DNA of 35,268 nt from Verrucomicrobiota bacterium (GTDB taxonomy: Bacteria; Verrucomicrobiota; Verrucomicrobiia; Limisphaerales; AV2), in the NCBI GenBank assembly GCA_003219345.1, contig QHOP01000302.1, forward strand, positions 1 to 35,268. The letters run 5' to 3'. This document shows, in pieces, positions 5,448-12,940 of the stretch. The stretch's first letter is position 1. Every line of letters starts with the position of its first letter. Under the pieces are notes generated by a model that was not told where the DNA came from, did not search any database, and was given only the letters and a program-made list of their open reading frames with translations. A program made the position numbers and the translations under genes.

Positions 5448-7844
5448 TCAAGGTTTGATTTGGAATCCCAGATCCGGCCTCAGCCTCACAAATACCGCTT
5501 CTCGCAACAGGCCTTCTGTGGTCAATGAAGCGAATTGCACCTCGCACATCAGTTTCGGCTCAATCCAGACAGACCGCGCATCATCGGGCGGTTTCTCTTT
5601 AATTGGCCTTTTGATCGTTTTTACCTTTTGCAATTCAGCGGCAACAGCCTTGAATGAATCATTATCAAATCCCGTTCCGACTTTCCCGAGATACTTAAGC
5701 TCATCGCCGTTTGCTTCTGCCAGGTGCAGCGCGCCGAAACTCGCTTCCCGGTCGCCCTTGCCCTTCGTGTAACCGATGATCACGCACTCCAGGGTCTGTC
5801 GCGTTTTAATCTTCAACCACGAGTCGCTTCGCTTGCCGGGCAGATACGGGCTGTTGCGCTGTTTGGCCATGATGCCTTCGAGACCCATCTCTTTCACGGC
5901 CTGGAAGAAAGCCGCTCCTTCTTCGACGACCTCACTCGCGCGATAAGCCGACCCCTTTTTGATCGCGTCTTGCAGCCACTCGCGCCGCCTTGTCAGCGGC
6001 TCATTAACAATCGGGCGTCCATCCAGGTAAAGGCAATCGAACACATAACACACCGCCGCGTGTTTGGCCCTGGCGCGTTCGATTCCCCCTTCCGTCTTTT
6101 GCTGCATGCGCTGGATCACGTTTCGGAAATTGGGCTTTCCATCCGCCTCCAGACAGACAATCTCTCCGTCAAACAGCGCGGAGGTTGCGCGAAACGCCTG
6201 TTCGGGAATCAGCAATTCAGGGAATTGTTCGGTCACATCCAACCCGTTGCGACCGCGAATTTTTATTTGTCCCTCATCCAAAGAAATCATCGCGCGAATG
6301 CCGTCCCATTTGACCTCGTAAACGTAATCTTCGGAATCCGGCGGCTTGTCCGCGGCCCGCGCCAGCATCGGCTCAATCGGATCACGCAGCCAGTCCGTTT
6401 GCGGGTTGTCCACGCGTTCGAGCAGCCACTGATTCTCCCGGGTATGGTGCGTGCGATATTCGGCGTTCAACTCGCGCGATTGCAAACGAAAATAGAATCC
6501 GTCCTTTTTCTGTTTGGTGATTTCGTACCGGCCCTGCGCGAATTTCCACATCATACCGCCGCCGTATTCGCCTTTGGGAATCGCGCCTTCGAAATGGACG
6601 TATTCCAGCGGATGATCCTCCACATTGACCGCCAGCCGCATGATGCCGGGCCTCGGCGGCAACCCTTTGGGAACAGCCCACGATTTCAAGACGCCGTTTT
6701 GTTCCAATCGCAAATCATAATGCAGCCGGGAAGCATGATGCCGGTGAACGACAAAAGCGCTTCCCGTTCCCCTCACCTCATCGGATGGGGAGAGGGGCGG
6801 AGGCGGCGGCTCCGCTGTCTTGTCGAAGCTGCGTTTCCTGGAATAGCTTTCGAGCTGTTCCGGCGTTTTGAAGGTGCGCGCACCCTCCCTCGCCCTGCGG
6901 GCACCCTCGCCCCCAACGGGGGAGAGGGACGGGGTGAGGGGGCGCTTCGGCTCTTTCTTTTCCGTGTGAATCGGCGCTGCGTAGGCGGCGATTGCTTCCC
7001 ATGGGTCCCCGTTTTGCATGACCCGCCGGGGAACGCTGTGAAGATCGAACGCCTTGGGACTTTCAATAGACTCCAGCTCCTCCCAATGCAGCGGAGTCGA
7101 AACCGGCGCGCCGGGAAGTCCGCGCACGCTGTAGGAGGCGACGATCGTTTGTGATTGCCGGTTGCGGTAAACATCGAGCAGAACCTTGCCTTTCCGGTGT
7201 TCCTTCCTGATCTGCAGCGTCAATACCGACGCGTGCGAATCCACGAACGGCTGGGCAACGGCCTTGGCTGCCTCAAATATTTTGTGAAATTCCCACTTCG
7301 GCTCGATCGGCGCCAGGACGTGCAAACCCTTGCGTCCCGTCGTCTTGACGAACGGATGGTAGCCGAAACTCTCGAGATGCTCTTTGAATTCCAGAGCAAG
7401 GCCTGCGACATCCGGAAACTTGAAATTCTCCGGCGGGTCGAAGTCGTACACGATGTAATCCGGCTTGTCAAAATGCGGCGCGCGCGAATGCATCTGGTGC
7501 AGTTCGATGCACGCCAGGTTCGCCAGCCAGACGAGCGACGCTTCCTCGGTCGCGATAACGTAATCCTTTTTTTCTTCGCCGAGCGTCACATGCTGGATCC
7601 AGTCAGGCGCCCAATCCGGCCGGTTTTTCTGAAAGAACGACTCCCCGCCGATGCCGTCCGGATACCGCACCAGCGACAATGGCCGCCCTTTCAGGTGCAG
7701 CAGAATCGTCGGCGCAATTTTGAGGTAATATTCAATGAGCTGCGCTTTGACGATGTGGTCGTCGGGAAAAAGAACTTTCGTCAGATTCGAAAGTTCAATC
7801 TTCCGTTTGCCAACCTGGGCTATTTGAGCTGTGCGCGAGGGCAT
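5448..7844 (-). CDS. ligD: Multifunctional ATP-dependent DNA ligase LigD (POL-PE-LIG)
   Basis: A 798-residue NHEJ enzyme. The primase-polymerase domain (about residues 10-290) shows the metal-binding pair in VYDFDPPE (D134, D136), GLHVLAP (H175) and LLDVYRN (D224). The 3'-phosphoesterase domain (about 363-480) shows FVVHRHHASRLHYDLRLE and NVEDHPLEYVHFEG. The ATP-dependent ligase domain (about 490-790) has the adenylation lysine K512 in YEVKWDG, FDGEIVC, EGIMAKQRNSPY and SWLKIK. The order POL-PE-LIG is that of mycobacterial LigD, not Pseudomonas. All key residues are present. The linker between POL and PE (about 300-362) is encoded by two palindromic repeat elements. The gene precedes ku in an apparent operon. 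Confidence 0.96.
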   Translation of the reverse strand: MPSRTAQIAQVGKRKIELSNLTKVLFPDDHIVKAQLIEYYLKIAPTILLHLKGRPLSLVRYPDGIGGESFFQKNRPDWAPDWIQHVTLGEEKKDYVIATEEASLVWLANLACIELHQMHSRAPHFDKPDYIVYDFDPPENFKFPDVAGLALEFKEHLESFGYHPFVKTTGRKGLHVLAPIEPKWEFHKIFEAAKAVAQPFVDSHASVLTLQIRKEHRKGKVLLDVYRNRQSQTIVASYSVRGLPGAPVSTPLHWEELESIESPKAFDLHSVPRRVMQNGDPWEAIAAYAAPIHTEKKEPKRPLTPSLSPVGGEGARRAREGARTFKTPEQLESYSRKRSFDKTAEPPPPPLSPSDEVRGTGSAFVVHRHHASRLHYDLRLEQNGVLKSWAVPKGLPPRPGIMRLAVNVEDHPLEYVHFEGAIPKGEYGGGMMWKFAQGRYEITKQKKDGFYFRLQSRELNAEYRTHHTRENQWLLERVDNPQTDWLRDPIEPMLARAADKPPDSEDYVYEVKWDGIRAMISLDEGQIKIRGRNGLDVTEQFPELLIPEQAFRATSALFDGEIVCLEADGKPNFRNVIQRMQQKTEGGIERARAKHAAVCYVFDCLYLDGRPIVNEPLTRRREWLQDAIKKGSAYRASEVVEEGAAFFQAVKEMGLEGIMAKQRNSPYLPGKRSDSWLKIKTRQTLECVIIGYTKGKGDREASFGALHLAEANGDELKYLGKVGTGFDNDSFKAVAAELQKVKTIKRPIKEKPPDDARSVWIEPKLMCEVQFASLTTEGLLREAVFVRLRPDLGFQIKP
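6768..6799. repeat. Shortened palindromic repeat inside ligD linker
   Basis: CCCCTCACCTCATCGGATGG followed by GGAGAGGGG, translated as the proline-rich PPPPPLSPSDEVRGTG immediately before the phosphoesterase domain. It keeps the TCGGATGGGAGAGGG core of the copy at 12995-13052. Confidence 0.65.
6883..6942. repeat. Full-length palindromic repeat inside ligD linker, in frame
   Basis: This copy aligns along its length with the intergenic copy at 4108-4169: CCCTCGCCC at one end, CACCCTCGCCCCCA and GGGGGAGAGGGA in the middle, and GGGGTGAGGGGG at the other end. It is translated without a stop as LTPSLSPVGGEGARRAREGA (LigD about residues 303-322). Confidence 0.85.
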
Positions 7845-7993
7845 TAATTAAGAGTCGCGGTTGTCCGGAGGCTATCACCGCCGATCATCACTGGCCAACG
7901 AATTTGATGGCAAGGTCACAAGCGCGGGATCTGGACAAAGCCTTCGTTGTCTTCGTTTTCTTCTGTTCCGATTTCAGGCGTCGCAGCCCTGAG

Positions 7994-8395
7994 TCAACGA
8001 TTGGCCTCGGGCAGAATCATCCGCGCCACGCCATCGGTCAACTTCACCTCGTGAAAGTTGATGATAAGGCCAAGCGGAACGTCCAGGAGCTTCATATAAC
8101 TCAGGAGCTGTGCTTTGTGGATTGGCAGAATCTCCTGCACACATTTGAGTTCCAGCAGCAAAGAGCCCTCAATCAGAACGTCGAAACGAAGCGGCTCGTC
8201 GAACACAAGGCCTTTGTATTCGATTCTTACGAGTCGCTGGCTGACGGTGGCAACATTCCTGAGCTCGAATTCACGCATCAGACAACGCTCATAAATGCTC
8301 TCGATCAGGCCCGGCCCTTTCAGTCGGTGAACTTCAATGGCTGCGCCGATAGCCACGCGGCTCAAGTCATCAGCTTTGTGGTACAGTGGATGCAT
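7994..8395 (-). CDS. GxxExxY family protein (PDDEXK-like)
   Basis: A 133-residue protein with the signature GLIESIYERC (G-x-x-E-x-x-Y, about residues 29-38). The C-terminal half has an FDVLIEGSLLLELKCV block, matching the D...ExK pattern of the PDDEXK nuclease-like fold assigned to this family. Family members are widespread in Bacteroidetes, Verrucomicrobia and Planctomycetes. Nuclease activity is presumed from the fold, and a biological role is not established. The gene stands alone upstream of ligD on the same strand, 149 bp away, so co-transcription is possible but unproven. The start at 8395 matches the family N-terminus (MHPLYHKADDLSRVAIGAAI). Confidence 0.88.
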   Translation of the reverse strand: MHPLYHKADDLSRVAIGAAIEVHRLKGPGLIESIYERCLMREFELRNVATVSQRLVRIEYKGLVFDEPLRFDVLIEGSLLLELKCVQEILPIHKAQLLSYMKLLDVPLGLIINFHEVKLTDGVARMILPEANR

Positions 8396-8519
8396 GACAG
8401 AGTTTTCTACACCAAGGCAACAAAGGAAACGAAGAATCTTGTCAGGCGACCGCGACCGGCCAACTCGCGGGATTTTTCTTCCATTTGCTTATTCGTGATC
8501 CACATTCGAATTCGCATCG

Positions 8520-9194
8520 ATGAATTCCGCGGAGCCACAACCTGTCACCATACCGGTGCATGATGCGCAGCGCGTCTCCGGCCTGCTCCAGGCGCCCCGG
8601 GAGGCGCAGGCGTGCTGCGTGCTGGCGCACGGTGCCGGGGCCGGAATGACGCATCCGTTCATGACGGCCATCGCGAAAGGACTTGCCGAGCGCGGCACCG
8701 CCACGCTGCGCTATCAGTTTCCGTATATGGAGCAGGGCTCAAAACGGCCGGACGCCCCGAAACTGGCTCAGGCCACCGTCCGCGCGGCCGTGCTGGAAGC
8801 CTCACGGTTGCCGCTTGCTCTTTTCGCCGGTGGCAAATCGTTTGGCGGTCGCATGACGTCGCAGGCGCAGGCCGTGTCGCCTTTGCCCGGAGTGCGCGGA
8901 CTCGTGTTTCTCGGATTCCCGCTTCACCCGCCCGGACAGCCGTCGGACGAACGGGCAAAGCATCTCTTCGACGTGCAAATTCCGATGTTGTTCCTGCAAG
9001 GCACTCGTGATGAATTCGCGAACCTGCAGCTTTTGGAACCGCTTTGCGAACGACTCGGCGCCCGGGCGACACTCAAGTTGTTTCAAGATGCGGATCATTC
9101 GTTTCACGTGCCTGCCCGCACAGGACGCAAGGATTCGGAAGTCAGAGACGAACTGCTGGACGCGTTCACGGACTGGATCGGAAAAGTGATCTAA
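8520..9194 (+). CDS. Alpha/beta hydrolase (dienelactone hydrolase/KANL3-Tex30-like)
   Basis: A 224-residue cytosolic protein with an alpha/beta-hydrolase fold. The oxyanion region is VLAHGAGAGM (about 34-43), the nucleophile elbow is GGKSFGGR with S107, the acid is probably D164 in LQGTRDEF, and the catalytic histidine is H193 in DADHSFHV. This arrangement matches the small KANL3/Tex30-like hydrolase family. No signal peptide is present. The substrate is unknown. ATG 8520 gives the expected N-terminus MNSAEPQPVTIPV. It is divergent from the GxxExxY gene, with about 124 bp between them in which promoters must lie. Confidence 0.88.
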   Translation: MNSAEPQPVTIPVHDAQRVSGLLQAPREAQACCVLAHGAGAGMTHPFMTAIAKGLAERGTATLRYQFPYMEQGSKRPDAPKLAQATVRAAVLEASRLPLALFAGGKSFGGRMTSQAQAVSPLPGVRGLVFLGFPLHPPGQPSDERAKHLFDVQIPMLFLQGTRDEFANLQLLEPLCERLGARATLKLFQDADHSFHVPARTGRKDSEVRDELLDAFTDWIGKVI

Positions 9195-9242
9195 GCCGGC
9201 ACGATGCACTTGAAATGGGGATCACACGCGCCCCCGCGTGCC

Positions 9243-9359
9243 GTTTTCCGCGCCTCGCGGAAAACTTCGAGTGCACGACAGAAAGTTTCGAGCACTGAGA
9301 CAAGCGTGGCGCGAGAGAGCTGAACGCGAGGCGCGTCCGGCAACACCCGAGGCGGGTGT
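9243..9359. repeat. Two perfect hairpins downstream of the hydrolase gene
   Basis: GTTTTCCGCG-CCT-CGCGGAAAAC (9243-9265) is a perfect 10-bp stem, and ACACCCG-AGG-CGGGTGT (9343-9359) is a perfect 7-bp stem. The first could end transcription of the hydrolase gene but has no T-run. Both look like small repetitive palindromes. The rest of 9195-9419 shows nothing else. Confidence 0.6.
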
Positions 9360-9419
9360 GCTCCCGGTTCTTGACCAGCAAGACTTGCTACCCGCATCAT
9401 CCCATCAAACTACAAGCCT

Positions 9420-10118
9420 ATGAACCTCTACGTCGGCACCAGCGGCTATTCCTATAAGGAGTGGAAGGGCAGGTTCTACCCCGATGACCTGCCGGACAAA
9501 CAGATGCTCCACTTCTACGGTGAGCGTTTTCGGTCGGTTGAGATCAACAACACCTTCTATCGCATGCCCAAGGCGTCGGTGTTGGAAGCCTGGGCGAATG
9601 AGGTCCCCGCCGATTTCATGTTTGTGCTCAAGGCATCGCAGCGCATCACACACCACCAACGGCTCAAGGACGCAGATGGTTCAATGTCGTATTTGCTCGA
9701 AGTCGCCGGGGCGCTGAAAGAGCGCCTCGGACCGTTGCTGTTTCAGTTGCCGCCGTATTTGAGGAAGGATGCGCCGCGGCTGCGCGAGTTTCTTGCGTTG
9801 CTGCCGTCGGACCGCCGCGCGGCGTTCGAGTTCCGCCATCAATCGTGGTTCGACGACGAAGTCTTCGGCCTGTTACGCGATCATCGGGCCGTTCTCTGCA
9901 TCGCGGAAGCGGAGAACGACCTTGAAATCCCCTTCGTATCCACGTCGGACTGGGGCTATCTGCGGTTGCGTCGGCCCGATTACGGCGATGCGGAGCTGAA
10001 GGCGTGGGCGAAACGGGTGCACGAGCAGGACTGGCGTGAGGCATTCATTTTCTTCAAACACGAGGAGGAAGGCAAGGGGCCGGAGATGGCGAAAAGGTTT
10101 ATGAAGCTGGCCACGTAG
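9420..10118 (+). CDS. DUF72 family protein (YecE-like)
   Basis: A 232-residue protein with the DUF72 hallmarks: N-terminal YVGTSGYSYKEWKGRFYP (about 4-21), FRSVEINNTFYRMP, FVLKASQRITHH, LGPLLFQLPP and FEFRHQSWF, with a C-terminal AFIFFKHEEEGKGPEMA segment. The family adopts a TIM-barrel-like fold. Its biochemical role is not established, so none is assigned. No signal peptide is present. ATG 9420 is consistent with family starts. It is preceded by the hairpin-rich gap and followed by repeats, so it is probably a single-gene unit. Confidence 0.92.
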   Translation: MNLYVGTSGYSYKEWKGRFYPDDLPDKQMLHFYGERFRSVEINNTFYRMPKASVLEAWANEVPADFMFVLKASQRITHHQRLKDADGSMSYLLEVAGALKERLGPLLFQLPPYLRKDAPRLREFLALLPSDRRAAFEFRHQSWFDDEVFGLLRDHRAVLCIAEAENDLEIPFVSTSDWGYLRLRRPDYGDAELKAWAKRVHEQDWREAFIFFKHEEEGKGPEMAKRFMKLAT

Positions 10119-10198
10119 TCTTCAAGGACTGCAGCTCTGACTTGAACCGCAGAGCCGCAGAGAATTCAACCACGGATAGAAAATGGTTTTGACGCTCG

Positions 10199-10349
10199 CC
10201 CTCATCCCGGCCTTCTCCCCCGGGGAGAAGGAGAATCGTTCGCCGCGTTTTTGGAATGTCGTATGGCGGAGATGGCAGGAACGTCGTCGAGCAAACCTAA
10301 GACGGACGATGGCGGACTCCCTCTCCGTGGGGAGAGGGCCGGGTGAGGG
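10199..10349. repeat. Two half-copies of the CCCTCACCC palindromic repeat
   Basis: The left piece CCCTCATCCCGG with CCTTCTCCCC/GGGGAGAAGG (10199-10231) and the right piece CCCTCTCCGTGGGGAGAGGG followed by CCGGGTGAGGG (10318-10349) look like separated halves of the element seen at 4108-4169, about 85 bp apart. No gene is supported in 10119-10471. Confidence 0.65.
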
Positions 10350-10471
10350 AGGTCGTAAAAACAAATTTGGCGGCTTGGGAGAACCGGTTATGGACTCTGC
10401 CGGACCGCGACTGCGTCCGCAGGATCGTTAATTCGTTTGATCGAAGTGACTTTTCCGGTATCGTTTCACTC

Positions 10472-10681
10472 ATGACCGCGAAAGCCGTCATTGAACAGAT
10501 CAAGCACCTGCCGCCCAGCGAACAATCGCGTGTGATTCAATTTGCCGTTGAACTCGCGCGCACCCGGCAGCTTGCCGGAGACGAATTGTCCGCGCTCGCG
10601 CGGCGCATGGTTGAATCCGACGATCCCGCCGAAGTTGAAAAACTGAAATCCGCACTGACGCACGGCTTCTACGGCAATTAA
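10472..10681 (+). CDS. Small antitoxin-like protein
   Basis: A 69-residue acidic, helix-rich protein starting MTAKAVIEQIKHLPPSEQSR (ATG at 10472). The layout, a short N-terminal helix with KHLPPSEQ then a helix with VELART and a C-terminal tail, resembles the small antitoxin-like proteins encoded ahead of a partner gene in many bacterial genomes. The frame is open upstream, but those codons fall in a repeat. Only 3 bp separate its stop codon from the next gene, so the pair is almost certainly co-transcribed. The toxin-antitoxin role is inferred from size and arrangement only. Confidence 0.6.
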   Translation: MTAKAVIEQIKHLPPSEQSRVIQFAVELARTRQLAGDELSALARRMVESDDPAEVEKLKSALTHGFYGN

Positions 10682-10684
10682 GCC

Positions 10685-10912
10685 ATGCCCCGTATCCAGC
10701 GCAGCAACCTGCCGCGGGCCTTGTTTGCGCATCTGCTCGACCGGATCAAAACCCGCCCAAAACTCAACAGGAGCGAGGCCCGTGGGAAGTTCGTTTCGAC
10801 GCGGGTATCGCCTCCCGAATACAAAGAAATTGTTGAAGCGGTCCGCAAAAGCGGGTTGCCTAAGACTCAATGGGTTAGGCGCGTTCTCCTTTTAGAAGCA
10901 CGGAAGGGCTAG
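10685..10912 (+). CDS. Small protein with ribbon-helix-helix-like C-terminus, partner of the preceding gene
   Basis: A 75-residue basic protein. Residues 1-24 (MPRIQRSNLPRALFAHLLDR...) resemble the N-terminus of small proteins often paired with antitoxin-like genes. From about residue 38 the sequence changes to VSPPEYKEIVEAVRKSGLPK followed by TQWVRRVLLLEA, which fits the ribbon-helix-helix pattern of MobC/CopG-type DNA-binding proteins. The two halves look like a fusion of unrelated parts, perhaps a decayed or recombined module. It may act as a DNA-binding regulator with its upstream partner. The start 3 bp after the previous stop supports translation coupling. No homologue could be checked. 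Confidence 0.55.
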   Translation: MPRIQRSNLPRALFAHLLDRIKTRPKLNRSEARGKFVSTRVSPPEYKEIVEAVRKSGLPKTQWVRRVLLLEARKG

Positions 10913-10957
10913 TATAAAACATTGCATTTCTTTGGGTTTTCTATAGGATCTAAATAG

Positions 10958-11115
10958 TGCGGGGGGCGAGGCACATGCACCTACGCCCCCTTCTACAAGT
11001 TGCCCTCTAGCGAGACAGGCTAGCAGCAACCCAAGTTGGTCGCAGGGAACGGCGGGTGAGTCCGTGATGACTTTCGGGATACTAATGGGTATCCCGGCTT
11101 TCCCGCCGCCCCTGC
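10958..11115. ncRNA. Candidate structured RNA (unknown class, strand undetermined)
   Basis: Three hairpins follow one another between convergent genes. A (10962-10990): GGGGGCG pairs with CGCCCCC, plus AGG/CCT across a one-base bulge. B (10999-11030): GTTGC/GCAAC and CTAGC/GCTAG around GAGACAG. C (11042-11115): GCAGGG/CCCTGC and CGGCGGG/CCCGCCG enclose an inner CGGGATAC/GTATCCCG hairpin. The CAAC of B could alternatively pair with GTTG at 11035-11038, giving two exclusive folds. None of the riboswitch, ribozyme, tRNA, tmRNA, SRP or RNase P motifs I know fits. It could also act as a bidirectional terminator or a mobile repeat. No T-run follows on either strand. Confidence 0.45.
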
Positions 11116-11573
11116 TAAATATCTAGCTTTGCATAAATAGCCTTTCTCTGACCGCGTCCTGGCCGAACGATTTTTATATACTTTCCCTTGTTCCGGTAGA
11201 TCACCCAGGACACAGTCTTTCGGTCTATCTCCCGCCCGTTTAAGTACCGTTTTATGGCCGCCATGAGGTCAGCAAAAGTGAAAGTGTCTTCAAAACGACT
11301 AACTACGGAAAGAATGTCATTCTCCAGATTTTCTTGGTTTAAATGACCGTTTGAAGTCTCAATCTGCTCTTCAGCGCCGATATGCGACTGATCTAACGTC
11401 TTAGCTGGAATCGGATTAGGAATAAGCTTTCGACGCCGGAGTCTTGCCGTCCCATCCGCTCGCAACTTATTCTTACGCAATAAGTGAATCACTCGTTTGA
11501 TCGCGGCAACGTCGGCCTTGTACTTGGCACTAATCTTCTCCTGAAGTTCCAAAATCGTTTTTTCGTCTAGCAT
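11115..11573 (-). CDS. Uncharacterised protein, probable C-terminal winged helix
   Basis: A 152-residue basic protein I do not recognise. The N-terminal part (MLDEKTILELQEKISAKYKA, then DVAAIKRVIHLLRKNKL) could be a helix-turn-helix. A polar linker follows (about 60-95). The C-terminal part (FTFADLMAAIKRYLNGREI, then DRKTVSWVIYRNKGKYIKIV and a GRGQRKAIYAKL end) has the spacing of a winged-helix domain with a basic wing. DNA binding is therefore plausible. The frame is open upstream to 11672, but ATG 11573 gives a sensible start. GC content is visibly lower than in flanking genes, suggesting transfer. Its last base coincides with the base of hairpin C of the structured segment. Confidence 0.65.
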   Translation of the reverse strand: MLDEKTILELQEKISAKYKADVAAIKRVIHLLRKNKLRADGTARLRRRKLIPNPIPAKTLDQSHIGAEEQIETSNGHLNQENLENDILSVVSRFEDTFTFADLMAAIKRYLNGREIDRKTVSWVIYRNKGKYIKIVRPGRGQRKAIYAKLDI

Positions 11574-11759
11574 GCCAACCAAAGCTAAGCTTCTTGGCGT
11601 TAGTTGGCAACAAATCTTTGAGAAAAGTGGACAGTTCAAAATGGACACTTGGCGAGTATTTCCGAGCACCAATCTAGGCGAGCACCATACCCTTTACTTA
11701 TGCTGAGGCAAGAAACATGGTCTTTCCCAGGTCCACTGCTCGTGTGGCACTGTCTTGCC

Positions 11760-12455
11760 ATGATGAAAATACGAAAAGCAAACGAACGAGGGCACGCCGA
11801 ACACGGCTGGCTCGATACCTATCACACTTTCAGTTTCGCGGATTATTACGACCCGCAATGGATCGGCTTCCGCAGCTTGCGCGTCATCAACGATGATCTC
11901 GTCATGCCGGGGATGGGTTTCGGAACGCATCCGCATCGGGACATGGAGATTATCACTTACATCCTCAGCGGCGCGCTGGAGCACAAGGACTCGATGGGCA
12001 ACGGGCGTGTGATCCGCCCGGGCGAGGTGCAATACATGGCCGCCGGCACCGGAGTGCAACACAGCGAATTCAATCCGTCGAAGGATGAGGCGGTGCATTT
12101 GTTACAAATCTGGATTCTGCCCGAGCGCAAAGGCCTGACGCCGCGTTACGCGGAGAAGTCGATGAAGGACGCCGCCACCGGCAAGCTGCATCTGGTCACC
12201 AGCAAGACGGGCCGCGATGGGTCAATCGCCATCAACCAGGATGCCGACCTCTGGCTGGCCAAACTCGACGCGGACAATCGCGTCACGCACAAAGTGGCGC
12301 CCGGACGCCATGCGTGGGTTCATGTGGCCGAAGGCGAAGTGTCGCTGAACGGAAAAAAACTGAGCGGCGGCGATGCTGCGGCAATCAGCGAAGAGAGCGG
12401 ACTGGAACTGAGCGCGACAAAACCGGCGCAAGTCCTTTTGTTCGACCTGAGTTAA
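11760..12455 (+). CDS. Pirin family protein
   Basis: A 231-residue bicupin of the pirin/YhhW family. The N-terminal cupin carries the metal-binding set: H57 and H59 in GTHPHRDMEIITYILSG, and H101 and E103 in GTGVQHSEFNPS. HLLQIWILPE is also typical. Some family members oxidise quercetin (2,3-dioxygenase activity in vitro), while others act as redox-sensitive regulators; which applies here is unknown. Two adjacent ATGs (11760, 11763) are possible starts. It heads a same-strand group with DoxX, SDR and cupin genes, which suggests a shared role in redox stress or quinone detoxification. The 3' end has been copied to 12941-12993. Confidence 0.95.
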   Translation: MMKIRKANERGHAEHGWLDTYHTFSFADYYDPQWIGFRSLRVINDDLVMPGMGFGTHPHRDMEIITYILSGALEHKDSMGNGRVIRPGEVQYMAAGTGVQHSEFNPSKDEAVHLLQIWILPERKGLTPRYAEKSMKDAATGKLHLVTSKTGRDGSIAINQDADLWLAKLDADNRVTHKVAPGRHAWVHVAEGEVSLNGKKLSGGDAAAISEESGLELSATKPAQVLLFDLS

Positions 12456-12459
12456 ACGC

Positions 12460-12520
12460 TGAACAGGAGGTAACGGAGGAAACAGAGTAATTCTCCGTTA
12501 TCTCCGTTTTCTCCTGTTCA
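12460..12520. repeat. Long imperfect palindrome after the pirin gene
   Basis: The left arm begins TGAACAGGAGGTAACGGAGG and the right arm ends GTTTTCTCCTGTTCA. The arms pair along about 28 bp with a few mismatches and are followed by AAAAACC. Similar AACGGAGA-rich pieces occur at about 13136-13160. It may end transcription after pirin, but it also looks like a member of a dispersed repeat family. Confidence 0.7.
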
Positions 12521-12552
12521 AAAACCATCCAGAACCCAAAACACAAACAAAC

Positions 12553-12924
12553 ATGAAAATCCTGAGCATCATCGCCCGGAGTCTGCTTGGACTCACCTTC
12601 GTCGTGTTCGGTCTGAACGCTTTCCTGCAGTTCATTCCTCTGCCGCCGCCGCAAGGTCTGGCCGGCGATTTCATGAAGGCGCTCTTCGTGAGCCACTACT
12701 TTTACGTCGTGGCGATCCTGCAAATTGCCGGCGGGGCGTTGTGTCTGCTCGGACGGTTTGTGCCGCTGGGCTTGACTCTCCTTGGTCCGGTGATCGTGAA
12801 CATTTTGTTGTTTCACATCTTCCTCGAACCCACCGGACTGCCACTGGCTGTGGTGGTCAGCGTGCTTGCGCTCTTTCTACTTTGGGCATACCGCCAGTCG
12901 TTCGGCGGTTTGTTTAAACCGTGA
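12553..12924 (+). CDS. DoxX family membrane protein
   Basis: A 123-residue integral membrane protein with four hydrophobic segments: about 5-27 (IIARSLLGLTFVVFGLNAFL), 47-67 (HYFYVVAILQIAGGALCLLG), 72-92 (LGLTLLGPVIVNILLFHIFL) and 97-113 (LAVVVSVLALFLLWAYR). This matches the DoxX/DoxD-like family. DoxX proteins occur with oxidoreductases and are linked to quinone or thiol redox processes; a direct substrate is not established. It follows pirin on the same strand after a palindrome and precedes an SDR dehydrogenase. Confidence 0.9.
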   Translation: MKILSIIARSLLGLTFVVFGLNAFLQFIPLPPPQGLAGDFMKALFVSHYFYVVAILQIAGGALCLLGRFVPLGLTLLGPVIVNILLFHIFLEPTGLPLAVVVSVLALFLLWAYRQSFGGLFKP

Positions 12925-12940
12925 GCGTCCAATCCTGGCC

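Noticed and set aside
5724..7154. Long plus-strand frame (476 codons) opposite ligD
   Set aside because: Shadow of ligD, with no domain; ligD has all its catalytic motifs on the minus strand.
11042..11115. Possible hammerhead ribozyme, suggested by TGATGA near 11065
   Set aside because: The required CUGAUGA...GAAA core and the three-stem junction are not present; TGATGA lies in a loop of a long hairpin.
10958..11115. tRNA, tmRNA, SRP RNA or RNase P RNA
   Set aside because: The diagnostic sequences (for example GGTTCGAATCC-like T arm or GAGGAAAGTCC) are absent.
11626..11651. Repeated TGGACA around 11630-11650, thought to be an insertion-sequence end
   Set aside because: Only a short direct repeat with a 5-bp inverted part; no partner end and no transposase nearby.
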